Below are positions 5,627 to 13,800 of a DNA stretch of 17,953 nt, piece after piece (position 1 is the first letter of the stretch; each line of letters begins with the position of its first letter). Under the pieces are notes generated by a model. It did not search any database and was not told the DNA's origin. It saw nothing but the letters and a program-made list of their open reading frames with translations. The translations under genes and the position numbers were made by a program. This DNA is from an uncultured Brevibacterium sp. (GTDB taxonomy: Bacteria > Actinomycetota > Actinomycetes > Actinomycetales > Brevibacteriaceae): the NCBI GenBank assembly GCA_902489215.1, contig CABTZE010000024.1, positions 1 to 17,953 of the forward strand. Reading direction: 5' to 3'.

Positions 5627-7264
5627 TTGAAGAGCAATCGGAAACTGCTGGCGGCTCTGTCGCTGGTGACCACGGCCGCGCTGGGCCTCACAGCCTGCGG
5701 CGGCGGTGGCGGCGACAATGGTGCCGCCGGAGGCGGTGACTCATCGGCAGTCATCACCACCAACGGAACTGAACCGCAGAACCCGCTGATCCCCACCAAC
5801 ACCACCGAAGTCGGCGGCGGCAAGATCATCGACCTGGTGTTCTCCGGGCTGACCTCATTCGACGAAAACGGCGAAGTCCGCATGGACCAGGCCGAATCGG
5901 TCGAACCGAACGACGACGCCACGGTGTGGACCGTCAAGCTCAAGGAAGACGCGAAGTTCACCGACGGCACCCCGGTCACCGCAGACTCCTACATCAACGC
6001 CTGGAACTACGGTGCTGATCCCGCTAACGCGCAGGGCGGCCAGTACTTCTTCGAAAACATCAAGGGCTACTCGGCAGACAAGGACGGTGCCAAGCTCACC
6101 GGTCTGGAAAAGAAGTCGGACACCGAGTTCACCGTCACCCTCAACAGCCCGGAAGCTGACTTCGCCAAGCGCGTCGGCTACTCGGCATTCGTGCCGATGA
6201 CCGACGATGCTCTGAAGGACACCAAGAAGTTCGGCGAATCACCCGTCGGCAACGGCCCCTACAAGCTGGAAGCCGAAGACTCCTGGGTCCACAAACAGGG
6301 CATCAAGCTGGTCAAGAACGAGGACTACTCCGGTCCGCGCGAAGCCAAGAACGGCGGCGTGGAGATCAAGTTCTACGAATCGCAGAAGACCGCCTACTCT
6401 GACGTTCAGTCCGGCAACCTCGACATCCTCGACCAGGTTGACCCGTCGAACTTCCAGACCTATGAGGGTGACTTCCCGGAAACCCACGTCAACCAGGCTG
6501 CCGCAATCGTCCAGACCATGACGATCCCCACCTACCTCGACCACTTCAAGATGGACGAGGAAGGCAAGCTGCGCCGCCAGGCCATCTCGATGGCCCTTGA
6601 CCGCGACCAGATCACCGACAAGATCTTCCAGGGCACCCGCAGCCCGGCCAAGGACTTCACCTCGCCCACCCTCGAAGGCTGGGACGACTGGGGCCAGAAC
6701 GTCGAAGGCAACGAAGTGACCGAGTTCAACGCCGAAAAGGCCAAGGAACTGTGGAAGAAGGCTGACGAAATCAGCAAGTACGACGGCACCTTCACGATCG
6801 CCTACAACAACGACGGCGGTCACGAAGAGTGGGTCACCGCTGCTGCAAACTCCATTTCGAAGACCCTTGGCATCAAGGCCGAAGGCCAGGCGTACCCGGC
6901 ATTTGCAGAGCTGCTTGACGATCAGGAGCAGGACAAGATGACCGGTGCATTCCGCTCCGGCTGGCAGGCCGACTTCCCGGCCCAGGTCAACTTCCTCGCT
7001 CCGCTGTACCAGACCGGCGCAGGATCGAACTACGGTCGCTACTCGTCGAAGGAATTCGACGCAGCACTCAAGGCCGGTTCGTCCGAAGCCGATGCTGACA
7101 AGGCAGCTGAGAAGTTCGCCGAAGCGCAGGGCGTCCTCATGAAGGACCTGCCGGTAGTGCCGCTGTGGTACCAGAACGTCAACGGTGTGTGGAACGACCA
7201 GGTTCAGAACGTAAAGTTCGGCTGGAACTCCGTCCCGCTGTACGACCAGGTCACCAAGGGCTGA
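5627..7264 (+). CDS. Peptide ABC transporter substrate-binding lipoprotein (OppA/DppA family)
   Basis: This 545-residue lipoprotein belongs to the SBP_bac_5 family, which binds oligopeptides, dipeptides or related compounds outside the membrane. The signal is short and basic (KSNRK), then hydrophobic, ending in lipobox LTAC with Cys24, followed by a Gly run and an acidic linker. Family landmarks include TEPQNPLIPTNTTEVGG and VFSGLTSFDENGEV near the mature N-terminus, LKEDAKFTDGTPVTADSYI, and ALDRDQITDKIFQGT in the second half. The start codon is TTG at 5627, five bases after GGAGG (5617-5621); no ATG or GTG fits as well. Third codon positions are strongly C/G and charged codons uniform, suggesting high expression. 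It is first in its operon and separated from the permease genes by two hairpins. Whether it takes up nutrient peptides, signals or another ligand is not visible. Confidence 0.92.
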   Translation: MKSNRKLLAALSLVTTAALGLTACGGGGGDNGAAGGGDSSAVITTNGTEPQNPLIPTNTTEVGGGKIIDLVFSGLTSFDENGEVRMDQAESVEPNDDATVWTVKLKEDAKFTDGTPVTADSYINAWNYGADPANAQGGQYFFENIKGYSADKDGAKLTGLEKKSDTEFTVTLNSPEADFAKRVGYSAFVPMTDDALKDTKKFGESPVGNGPYKLEAEDSWVHKQGIKLVKNEDYSGPREAKNGGVEIKFYESQKTAYSDVQSGNLDILDQVDPSNFQTYEGDFPETHVNQAAAIVQTMTIPTYLDHFKMDEEGKLRRQAISMALDRDQITDKIFQGTRSPAKDFTSPTLEGWDDWGQNVEGNEVTEFNAEKAKELWKKADEISKYDGTFTIAYNNDGGHEEWVTAAANSISKTLGIKAEGQAYPAFAELLDDQEQDKMTGAFRSGWQADFPAQVNFLAPLYQTGAGSNYGRYSSKEFDAALKAGSSEADADKAAEKFAEAQGVLMKDLPVVPLWYQNVNGVWNDQVQNVKFGWNSVPLYDQVTKG

Positions 7265-7287
7265 CCGCCATCACAGATGACTGACTG

Positions 7288-7325
7288 AATGCCGCGGAGT
7301 GCAAGTTTATGCACTCCGCGGTATT
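7288..7325 (+). terminator. Intercistronic terminator or attenuator after the binding-protein gene
   Basis: CCGCGGAGTGCA (7292-7303) pairs perfectly with TGCACTCCGCGG (7310-7321) around a six-base loop, and the stem extends by AAT/ATT plus a G-T pair. Only a short U-rich tail (TATTCTT) follows, so it is probably leaky. It would protect the upstream message and lower permease expression relative to the binding protein. Confidence 0.75.
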
Positions 7326-7326
7326 C

Positions 7327-7378
7327 TTCGGTCTTGATCCCCGGCCGCGGAAAGCCCGCGGTGCTTTAGAAAACCGAA
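7327..7378 (+). promoter_or_regulatory. Second intercistronic hairpin upstream of oppB
   Basis: TTCGGTCTT (7327-7335) pairs with AAAACCGAA (7370-7378) with one mismatch. Inside it, CCGCGG (7345-7350) can pair with CCGCGG (7356-7361). The structure ends six bases before the ribosome-binding site AGAGG (7385-7389). CCGCGG is self-complementary and also forms the base of the preceding hairpin, so alternative pairings are possible. Role inferred. Confidence 0.4.
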
Positions 7379-7394
7379 ACGAACAGAGGCTCCT

Positions 7395-8324
7395 ATGCTC
7401 TGGTACATCGGCCGAAGGCTGCTCCAGCTGATTCCCGTCTTCTTCGGAGCGACCTTTCTGATCTACCTCATGGTGTTCGCACTCCCCGGCGACCCAATCG
7501 CTGCGCTCTTCGGCGGCAAAACACCGCCGCCAGCTGTTATCGATGCCCTCCGCGCGCAATACAACCTCGACAAACCGTTCATCGTCCAGTACCTCATCTG
7601 GGTCGGCGGCGTGTTCACCGGCGACTTCGGCATCGCCTACAACGGCCAGGCAGTCAGCGAAATCATGGCCCGCGCCTTCCCGTTGACCGCCAAACTGGCA
7701 CTTCTCGCACTTTTCTTCGAAGCCGTCATCGGCATCACGGTCGGCCTCGTTGCCGGTCTGCGCAAGGGCGGCGTGTTCGACACGGTGTCGCTCGTCGTGT
7801 CGCTTCTGCTGATCTCGGTGCCGACGTTCGTCGTCGGCTTCCTCATCCAGTACATCCTCGGTGTTGAGCTGCGACTGATTCCGACTTCGGTGTCGGCCAA
7901 CGCGGGCATCGCGGCGTACATCGCGCCCGCATTTGTTCTTGCATCAGTGTCGATCGCGAACATTCTGCGCCTGACCCGCTCATCCGTTGCCGAAAACATG
8001 GGCGCTGACTTCGTCCGCACGGCTTCCGCCAAGGGCCTGTCGCGCGGGCGCGTCATCCGGGTGCACATTCTGCGCAACTCGCTCATCCCGGTTGTGACCT
8101 ACCTGGGCATTGACCTCGGCGCACTGATGGTCGGTGCAATCGTCACAGAAGGCATCTTCAACATCCCCGGTGTCGGCGGCACCGTCTACCAGGCCGTGAT
8201 TCGCGGTGAAGGCCCGACCGTCGTGTCGTTCGTCGCCGTGATGGTCATCATCTTCATGTTGGCCAACCTCCTGGTCGACATTCTCTACGCTGTCCTCGAC
8301 CCGCGTATTCGCTACGGGAAGTGA
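7395..8324 (+). CDS. Peptide ABC transporter permease, OppB/DppB family
   Basis: This 309-residue inner-membrane permease has six predicted helices. It starts with the typical OppB N-terminus (YIGRRLLQLIPVFFGATFLIYL), carries ALPGDP at 29-34 and YNLDKPFIVQYL at 56-67, and has the cytoplasmic EAA loop DFVRTASAKGLSRGRVIRVH at 205-224 that contacts the ATPase. It ends with the conserved LDPRIRYG. It forms a heterodimeric channel with the OppC-type protein encoded three bases downstream. The ATG at 7395 follows AGAGG at a good distance. It begins 130 bases after the binding-protein gene, beyond two hairpins, so its expression is probably set below that of the binding protein. Confidence 0.93.
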   Translation: MLWYIGRRLLQLIPVFFGATFLIYLMVFALPGDPIAALFGGKTPPPAVIDALRAQYNLDKPFIVQYLIWVGGVFTGDFGIAYNGQAVSEIMARAFPLTAKLALLALFFEAVIGITVGLVAGLRKGGVFDTVSLVVSLLLISVPTFVVGFLIQYILGVELRLIPTSVSANAGIAAYIAPAFVLASVSIANILRLTRSSVAENMGADFVRTASAKGLSRGRVIRVHILRNSLIPVVTYLGIDLGALMVGAIVTEGIFNIPGVGGTVYQAVIRGEGPTVVSFVAVMVIIFMLANLLVDILYAVLDPRIRYGK

Positions 8325-8327
8325 CTC

Positions 8328-9260
8328 ATGAAACGCTATGTAGCTCCCATTGAAGAAACACCTCTCGCAGCTGTCGACGAGGTCGACGTTTCGACGAAGC
8401 CCACGAGCATCTGGGGTGACGCGTGGCGCGATATGCGCAAGCGCTGGCTCACCTGGGTGTGCCTGGCCCTTGTTGGGGTCGTGGTGTTCGCCGCTCTCTT
8501 CCCGCAGCTGCTCACGTCGGGAGACCCTTCCGGTGCGGCCTGCGACCTCGGCAAATCGCTCAACAAGGCTGAGCCCGGCCACCCCTTCGGCTTCGACCGT
8601 CAGGGCTGTGACGTGTACACGCGCGTCATCTACGGTACTCGCGCATCGCTGGCGGTCGGCCTGCTGTCGACCGGACTGGCAACGCTGCTGGGCAGCATCA
8701 TCGGTGCGGCCGCCGGCTACTTCGGCGGTTGGCTCGACTCCGTCGTGTCCCGCATCGGCGATATCTTCTTCGCCATCCCGTCGGTGCTCGGCGCTATCGT
8801 CATGATGCAGGTTGCCCCGTTCGGCCGCGGCATCTGGACGCTGTCGCTGACGCTCGCGGTGTTCGGCTGGCCGCAGGTTGCCCGCATCATGCGCGGTGCC
8901 GTGCTCACGGTCAAACAGTCCGACTTCGTGACAGCGGGAATCGCGCTCGGTGTTTCACGCACCAAGAACCTCATCCGCCACGTCATTCCGAACTCGCTGG
9001 CACCGGTCATCGTCATCGCGACAGTGTCGCTCGGCACGTACATCGTGGCCGAAGCAACCCTGTCGTTCCTTGGTGTCGGATTGCCGCCGTCGGTCATTTC
9101 GTGGGGTTATGACATTTCGACCGCACAGAACGTCATCCGCACCGCGCCCGGCCTGCTGTTCTACCCGGCCGCGGCTCTTGCCCTGACCGTTCTTGCGTTC
9201 CTGCTGCTGGGCGACATCGTCCGCGACGCACTCGACCCGAAAGCGAGGACCCGCCGATGA
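8328..9260 (+). CDS. Peptide ABC transporter permease, OppC/DppC family
   Basis: This 310-residue permease is the partner of the OppB-type protein. It has a cytoplasmic N-tail of about 40 residues, a first helix at about 41-60, then an extracytoplasmic segment with HPFGFDRQGCDVYTRVIYGT (85-104), the OppC signature in its Gly-Cys-Asp form common in Actinobacteria. The EAA loop DFVTAGIALGVSRTKNLIRH lies at 199-218, and the end is ALDPKAR, as usual. The start is three bases after the oppB stop codon with GGGAAG upstream, and the stop overlaps the ATPase start (ATGA), so the three genes are translationally coupled. Two cysteines (72 and 94) in the external segment could form a disulphide; that is speculation. 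Confidence 0.93.
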   Translation: MKRYVAPIEETPLAAVDEVDVSTKPTSIWGDAWRDMRKRWLTWVCLALVGVVVFAALFPQLLTSGDPSGAACDLGKSLNKAEPGHPFGFDRQGCDVYTRVIYGTRASLAVGLLSTGLATLLGSIIGAAAGYFGGWLDSVVSRIGDIFFAIPSVLGAIVMMQVAPFGRGIWTLSLTLAVFGWPQVARIMRGAVLTVKQSDFVTAGIALGVSRTKNLIRHVIPNSLAPVIVIATVSLGTYIVAEATLSFLGVGLPPSVISWGYDISTAQNVIRTAPGLLFYPAAALALTVLAFLLLGDIVRDALDPKARTRR

Positions 9261-11023
9261 CGGAAGCCAACCAGCACACAGACAAGACCGCAGCAGCAGC
9301 TGCGAAAACAACGGCACTCGCCGGCACCTCGGCGGATGCTGCCCCGCTGCTGGACGTGAAAGACCTCGAAGTCACGTTCTCGACCCTTGCCGGTCCGGTC
9401 AACGCCGTCCGCGGTGTCAGCTTCGAACTGGGCCGCGGCGAGAACCTGGCAATCGTCGGCGAATCCGGTTCCGGAAAATCGACCGCTGTGACTGCGATCC
9501 TCGGCCTGCTGGCCGAGAACGGCAAAGTTACCGGCGGGCACGCCCTGTTCAAGGGCAAGGACCTCACGAAGCTGTCGCGCCGGGAAATCGAAGACGTTCG
9601 CGGTAAGGAAATCGGCTACGTCCCGCAGGACCCGATGTCGAACCTCAACCCGGTGTGGAGCATCGGCTTCCAGGTGCGCGAAACCATCGAGGCGAACACG
9701 CAGCTGCGCGGCAAAGAAGCACAGGCGCGTGCAATCGAGGCGCTCAAGGAGGCCGGTCTGCCGGACCCGGGCAGCCGACTCAAGCAGTTCCCACACCAGT
9801 TCTCCGGCGGTATGCGCCAGCGTGTGCTCATCGGCATCGGCATGGCGGCCCGCCCGGATCTGCTGGTGGCAGACGAGCCCACCTCGGCGCTCGATGTCAC
9901 GGTCCAGCGGAAGATCCTCGACCACATCGACACCCTGACCAAGGAGCATGGCACCTCGGTCATCTTCATCACCCACGACCTCGGCCTGGCTGCTGAGCGC
10001 GCCAAGAAGCTCGTGGTGATGTACAAGGGCCAGGTGGTTGAGTACGGCGATTCGCAGGAAATCCTGCAGGACCCCCAGCACCCGTACACCAAGCGGCTCG
10101 TGGGCGCGGCACCCTCTCTGGCATCGCGCCGCATCCAGGCCGTCAAGGAAGGCGATTCGCAGGCCGCATCAGCTGCTGACCAGGCTCTGCTGGAGCGTGA
10201 GCAGACCGCCGCTTCTGAGGCCGATGAGGCTCCGCTCATCGAGGTCAAGAACGTCACCAAGGTCTACAAGATCCGCCAAAAGGGTCTGAAGACCACCGAC
10301 TTCAAGGCGGTTGACGACGTCAGCTTCTCAATCCCCAAGGGCAGCACCTTAGGGATTGTGGGTGAGTCCGGTTCCGGTAAGTCGACGGTCGCGAAGATGT
10401 TCCTCAAACTCGAGGACATCACGTCCGGTTCGATGATGTTCGACGGCGAGGACGTTGCCGCCTGGCCCAAACGCCGTCTGCTGGAGTTCCGCCGTCGCGT
10501 GCAGCCGGTGTTCCAGGACCCCTACGGAACGCTGGACCCCATGCGCTCAATCGGCACCTCGATTGCCGAGCCGCTTGTCACCCACAAGATCGGCAATCCG
10601 CGCACCCGGCACGCCATGGTCGAGGAGCTGCTGAATCAGGTGTCGTTGCCGAAGGCCACGGCCAACCGCTACCCGGGCGAACTGTCCGGCGGCCAGCGCC
10701 AGCGCATTGCGATTGCCCGTGCACTGGCTCTTAAGCCCGAGGTTCTCGTTCTGGACGAGGCCGTTTCGGCTTTGGACGTGCTCGTGCAGGGGCAGGTGCT
10801 TGACCTGCTGGCGCAGCTGCAGAGTGAACTGGGTCTGACCTACATGTTCATCACCCACGACCTCGCGGTTGTCCGGATGGTCGCCGACCACGTGGCTGTT
10901 ATGCGCGAGGGCCGGCTGGTTGAGCAGGCCACAACGGACGAGGTGTTCGACAGCCCCCGCGAGCAGTACACGAAGGATCTTCTCGACGCCATCCCGGGAG
11001 GCAAGTTCCTGCTGGGACTGTGA
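9257..11023 (+). CDS. Peptide ABC transporter ATPase, fused OppD-OppF
   Basis: This 588-residue protein holds two complete nucleotide-binding domains that are separate OppD and OppF subunits in many bacteria. Domain 1 has Walker A GESGSGKST (68-76), Q-loop Gln124, signature FSGGMRQ (182-188), Walker B LLVADE (202-207) and His240. Domain 2 has Walker A GESGSGKST (369-377), Q-loop Gln420, signature LSGGQRQ (477-483), Walker B VLVLDE (496-501) and His534. Both sites look catalytically intact. Each domain ends in the oligopeptide-transporter C-terminal region (QHPYTKRLVGAAPSL in the first). An Ala/Glu-rich linker (about 295-325) joins them, and the first 30 residues are a low-complexity Ala/Thr tail. 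It powers peptide uptake through the OppB/OppC channel and is the last gene of the operon, followed by a strong terminator. Confidence 0.95.
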   Translation: MTEANQHTDKTAAAAAKTTALAGTSADAAPLLDVKDLEVTFSTLAGPVNAVRGVSFELGRGENLAIVGESGSGKSTAVTAILGLLAENGKVTGGHALFKGKDLTKLSRREIEDVRGKEIGYVPQDPMSNLNPVWSIGFQVRETIEANTQLRGKEAQARAIEALKEAGLPDPGSRLKQFPHQFSGGMRQRVLIGIGMAARPDLLVADEPTSALDVTVQRKILDHIDTLTKEHGTSVIFITHDLGLAAERAKKLVVMYKGQVVEYGDSQEILQDPQHPYTKRLVGAAPSLASRRIQAVKEGDSQAASAADQALLEREQTAASEADEAPLIEVKNVTKVYKIRQKGLKTTDFKAVDDVSFSIPKGSTLGIVGESGSGKSTVAKMFLKLEDITSGSMMFDGEDVAAWPKRRLLEFRRRVQPVFQDPYGTLDPMRSIGTSIAEPLVTHKIGNPRTRHAMVEELLNQVSLPKATANRYPGELSGGQRQRIAIARALALKPEVLVLDEAVSALDVLVQGQVLDLLAQLQSELGLTYMFITHDLAVVRMVADHVAVMREGRLVEQATTDEVFDSPREQYTKDLLDAIPGGKFLLGL

Positions 11024-11047
11024 CCCGGTTTCGGGCTGACAAACACA

Positions 11048-11083
11048 CGAGGTGCCGGTGCAGAATTCTGCACCGGCACCTCG
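11048..11083. terminator. Perfect 36-bp palindromic terminator
   Basis: CGAGGTGCCGGTGCAG (11048-11063) and its exact complement (11068-11083), with AATT between, form an uninterrupted palindrome. Five T residues follow on the plus strand (11084-11088), which makes it a textbook intrinsic terminator for the peptide transporter operon. The opposite strand, on the side of the converging amphi-Trp gene, has a weaker tail (TGTGTTT), so it may work both ways. Confidence 0.9.
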
Positions 11084-11121
11084 TTTTTGTGTGGGCTGTT
11101 CGGCCGCGGCGGCCGCCGCGG

Positions 11122-11349
11122 TCACTTCCAGGTGATGGCGATTTCGATTTCGGACTTGCCGCCTTCTTCGACCTCGATTTCGTATTCGTAGGTCACTGTG
11201 TCGGGGACGTCGACGGTGACGTCGTGTTCGCCGTCGGTGACGCGGACCTTGTTCTGGCGGGACAGGGCGTCGGCGAGTTCGCGCAGGCGCTCCGCGGCCT
11301 GTTCGCGGGTCATGGTTTCTTCGGTTTCGTGTTCAAAGAGTTTGCTCAT
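11122..11349 (-). CDS. Amphi-Trp domain-containing small protein
   Basis: This 75-residue protein begins MSKLFEHETEETMTREQ, continues with an amphipathic helix (AAERLRELADALSRQ), and ends in alternating beta segments rich in Val and Glu (TYEYEIEVEE) with a terminal ITWK. This is the pattern of the small amphi-Trp family, whose function is unknown. The frame stays open to 11421, but the upstream residues do not look like this family, so I take the ATG at 11349. No clear Shine-Dalgarno sequence precedes it. It lies downstream of the PH-domain gene on the same strand, 84 bases away, and could be co-transcribed with it. Family call is fairly confident; role unknown. Confidence 0.75.
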   Translation of the reverse strand: MSKLFEHETEETMTREQAAERLRELADALSRQNKVRVTDGEHDVTVDVPDTVTYEYEIEVEEGGKSEIEIAITWK

Positions 11350-11433
11350 GCGGCCATTCAAACAGCGGAATATGAACGCGCGGTGAGCGGCGGCCGGGAC
11401 GAGTTTGGGGGCCCGGGGCAAACGATGACGCGA

Positions 11434-12051
11434 CTATGCGATGACGGCGAGGACGATGGAAGCCGCGGTGAAGCCTGCGAACACGAGCCACGAGGTGGTG
11501 TTCCAGGATCTGCGCACCTGCCCGGGTGCGCTGGTGTCCGCGCTGTGTTCGGCGATTGTGCGGCGAATCAGGTCGACTGTGCCCAGCTGTGCGTGATCGG
11601 GAACGGCTTTCGGGTCGATGCCGGATGCCAGGAGGTCAGCATCGGCGGCCTTTTTGCGCAGTCTCTGCTTGTGCGTGCGCACAGCGGACAGGGGAGCGGC
11701 CCACACGCGCGTGACTTCACCGGCGGTGTCAGTCAGTTCTGCAAAAAAGCGGCCTCCCGCCTCGGCAATGGAGCTCCACGGAAGGAAAACGGTCCGCAGC
11801 GGATTGCGAACCTCCAGCCCGTCCCTGTGCGCGATGAGAGCGGGGAACACGAACAGGTTCAGCGAGAGCCAGCACAGGGCGGCACCTCCGAAGAAGACCG
11901 CCGCGGCGATCGTGAACCAGCCCCGTGTCACGCAGTCGATGACGGCAAGCAGCACCAGCACGCCGAGAACGGCCGTCCACGCGGCGGCACCCCGGGAGCG
12001 GGTCAGCCGGACGCCGCGGACGGCGGCGGATTCGGAGGGCGTGGCAGGCAT
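11434..12051 (-). CDS. PH domain-containing membrane protein
   Basis: This 205-residue protein has two N-terminal membrane helices (about 23-42 and 48-66), then a bacterial pleckstrin-homology-like stretch (about 70-122) including HRDGLEVRNPLRTVFLPWSSI, a charged region (123-182), and a C-terminal helix (186-204). This matches the short actinobacterial PH-domain membrane proteins related to mycobacterial CFP-6, whose function is not established. The ATG at 12051 has no ribosome-binding site, but a TAGGCT box ends six bases before it, consistent with a leaderless message. It is head to head with the acyl-CoA synthetase gene (144 bases apart) and followed by the amphi-Trp gene. Domain recognition is moderately secure; no function is proposed. 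Confidence 0.72.
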   Translation of the reverse strand: MPATPSESAAVRGVRLTRSRGAAAWTAVLGVLVLLAVIDCVTRGWFTIAAAVFFGGAALCWLSLNLFVFPALIAHRDGLEVRNPLRTVFLPWSSIAEAGGRFFAELTDTAGEVTRVWAAPLSAVRTHKQRLRKKAADADLLASGIDPKAVPDHAQLGTVDLIRRTIAEHSADTSAPGQVRRSWNTTSWLVFAGFTAASIVLAVIA

Positions 12052-12057
12052 GCCCTA

Positions 12058-12063
12058 AGCCTA
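12058..12063 (-). promoter_or_regulatory. Putative -10 box of a leaderless PH-protein transcript
   Basis: On the minus strand TAGGCT ends six bases before the ATG at 12051, and no Shine-Dalgarno sequence is present. A matching -35 hexamer is not seen. Weak evidence from spacing only. Confidence 0.28.
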
Positions 12064-12195
12064 TGCGGTGGGGTGCTCTTACCGTGTCGTGCCATGGCCG
12101 CAGATCAAGTGTGTCTTACAAGAGGAGACCCGTGCGCGGCCTGTCTCGCCCGCTCGATACGATGACCTGAATCACACACAGAGATGGGAGTCACC

Positions 12196-13737
12196 ATGGC
12201 AATTGATCAGACAACGGTCGATACATGGCTGGAAGAAGTGCTGGCCGGTGATGTCGATGTCGCCGCCATGCTCTGCGACAGCCACCCGCAGGAGGCTATC
12301 GCCTTCACCTTCGTCGACCACGACCTCAACGTTGAAAAGCTCACCTACGGTCAGCTGGAGGAGCGCAGCCGCAAGCTCGCCGGTCACTTCAAGTCCATGG
12401 GCATCGGCGAGGGTGACCGCGTGGGTGTTCTGCTGACCAAGCGCGAAGAGCTCGTGGTGACTCTTGTCGCCCTCGTCCGCTTGGGCGCGGTCTACATTCC
12501 GCTGTTCACCGCTTTTGCCACCCCGGCGGTGGAAATGCGCATGAAGGCCTCCGACGCAAAGCTCGTCGTCACCGAGGACTCGCAGCTGTTCAAGGTCGAA
12601 CCGCTGGGTCTGCCGGTGTTCATGGCCGGTGAGGAGTACCAGCGCGCGCTGGAAACCGCAGAACCGGTGACCGAAAACTACCTGGCCGCGCCGGACCACC
12701 CGTTCCTGCAGCTCTACACCTCGGGCACAACGGGTGCGCCCAAGGGCGTGCCGGTTCCCGTGCGTGCACTCGCGGCTTTCAAGACCTACATGAGGATCAG
12801 CCTCGATGTGCGCGATGACGACGTCTTCTGGAACGCAGCCGACCCCGGCTGGGCGTACGGCCTGTACTACGGCGTGGTCGGCCCGCTGGCGATCGGCGTG
12901 CCGAACATCCTCTACACCGGAAAGGCCGGCCCGGAAGACACCCTGCGCGTGCTGACGGAACTGGGTGTGACGAACTTTGCCGGCGCTCCGACGCTCTATC
13001 GCACCCTCGCGAAGGCGGGCACCGGCCAGAAGGCGAACCTGCGCAGGGCATCCTCGGCCGGTGAGCCGCTGACAGCGGACATCCTGGCCTGGTCGCCGGA
13101 TGCTCTGGGCTGCGAAGTGCGTGACCAGTACGGCCAGACAGAACTGGGCATGGTCATCTGCAGCCACTGGGCCGACGGCTACCGGCAGCCGGTCAAAAAG
13201 GGCTCCATGGGCCGTCCTATGCCGGGCATCGTGGCTGACGTCATCGAGGGCGTCATTGCAATTGACACCCAGAACAGCCCGAACTTCTGGTTCATGGGCT
13301 ACCACAACGAACCCGAACGCACCGCTGTGCGCTACTCCGATGACGGCCGTTGGTACCTCACGGGCGACCTCGGCCGAATCGACGAAGACGGCGATGTCTT
13401 CTTCGCCAGCCGTGATGACGACCTCATCCTCATGGCCGGCTACCGCATCAGCCCGTTCGACGTTGAATCCGTGCTCGTTGAACACGACTCCGTGGCTGAC
13501 GTCGCGGTTGTCGGCCGGCCCGACCCTGAGGGCGTGCGCGGTGAGATCGCCGAAGCGTTCATCGTTCTGCGCTCCGGTTGGACCGGCAGCGACGAACTGG
13601 CGAAGGAACTCCAGCAGGCGGTCCGCGAAGGCTATTCCGCTCACGCCTACCCGCGCCGCTTCCACTTTGTCGACGAACTTCCCAAGACCCCGTCGGGCAA
13701 AACGCAGCGCTACAAGCTCAAAGAATACGAAGGCTGA
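12196..13737 (+). CDS. AMP-forming acyl-CoA synthetase, ACSM-like (medium-chain or acetyl-CoA synthetase type)
   Basis: This 513-residue member of the adenylate-forming superfamily activates a carboxylic acid with ATP to an acyl-adenylate and then to the CoA thioester. Motifs: phosphate-binding YTSGTTGAPKG (174-184), QYGQTE (311-316), YLTGDLG (387-393), the hinge region with GYRISPFDVES (415-425), and C-terminal PKTPSGKTQRYKL with catalytic Lys502. The segment DPGWAYGLYYGVVGPL and the GYRISPFDVES hinge resemble the ACSM/acetyl-CoA synthetase branch, not long-chain ligases. An ATG at 12184 is in frame, but GGGAG (12186-12190) lies five bases before the ATG at 12196, so the later start is preferred. 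It is monocistronic, ends at a strong terminator, and converges with a second acyl-CoA ligase. Substrate unknown; short or medium-chain acids are most likely. Confidence 0.9.
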   Translation: MAIDQTTVDTWLEEVLAGDVDVAAMLCDSHPQEAIAFTFVDHDLNVEKLTYGQLEERSRKLAGHFKSMGIGEGDRVGVLLTKREELVVTLVALVRLGAVYIPLFTAFATPAVEMRMKASDAKLVVTEDSQLFKVEPLGLPVFMAGEEYQRALETAEPVTENYLAAPDHPFLQLYTSGTTGAPKGVPVPVRALAAFKTYMRISLDVRDDDVFWNAADPGWAYGLYYGVVGPLAIGVPNILYTGKAGPEDTLRVLTELGVTNFAGAPTLYRTLAKAGTGQKANLRRASSAGEPLTADILAWSPDALGCEVRDQYGQTELGMVICSHWADGYRQPVKKGSMGRPMPGIVADVIEGVIAIDTQNSPNFWFMGYHNEPERTAVRYSDDGRWYLTGDLGRIDEDGDVFFASRDDDLILMAGYRISPFDVESVLVEHDSVADVAVVGRPDPEGVRGEIAEAFIVLRSGWTGSDELAKELQQAVREGYSAHAYPRRFHFVDELPKTPSGKTQRYKLKEYEG

Positions 13738-13800
13738 GTCAGCCGCAGCGATCAGCCGCAGCACCGGGATGAGCGGCATTTCGCAGGCCACGGAATGACA

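Noticed and set aside
9161..10081. 306-codon minus-strand frame opposite the fused ATPase
   Set aside because: Shadow of the ATPase gene; no domain or ribosome-binding site supports it.
10741..10800. Second ATPase domain has DEAVSALD where the first has DEPTSALD, suggesting a degenerate site
   Set aside because: DEAVSALD is the normal OppF form, and the Walker B glutamate and the other motifs are intact.
9257..11023. Two ATPase domains in one protein as a novel fusion
   Set aside because: Fused OppD-OppF proteins are common in Actinobacteria and other groups, so this is not unusual.
11020..12165. 381-codon plus-strand frame opposite the amphi-Trp and PH-domain genes
   Set aside because: It is antisense to two recognisable genes, runs through the terminator palindrome, and its translation resembles no family.
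12172..13791. 539-codon minus-strand frame opposite the ACSM-like synthetase
   Set aside because: Antisense shadow of a gene with all adenylation motifs; the translation is low-complexity and its C-terminal end runs through the synthetase ribosome-binding site.
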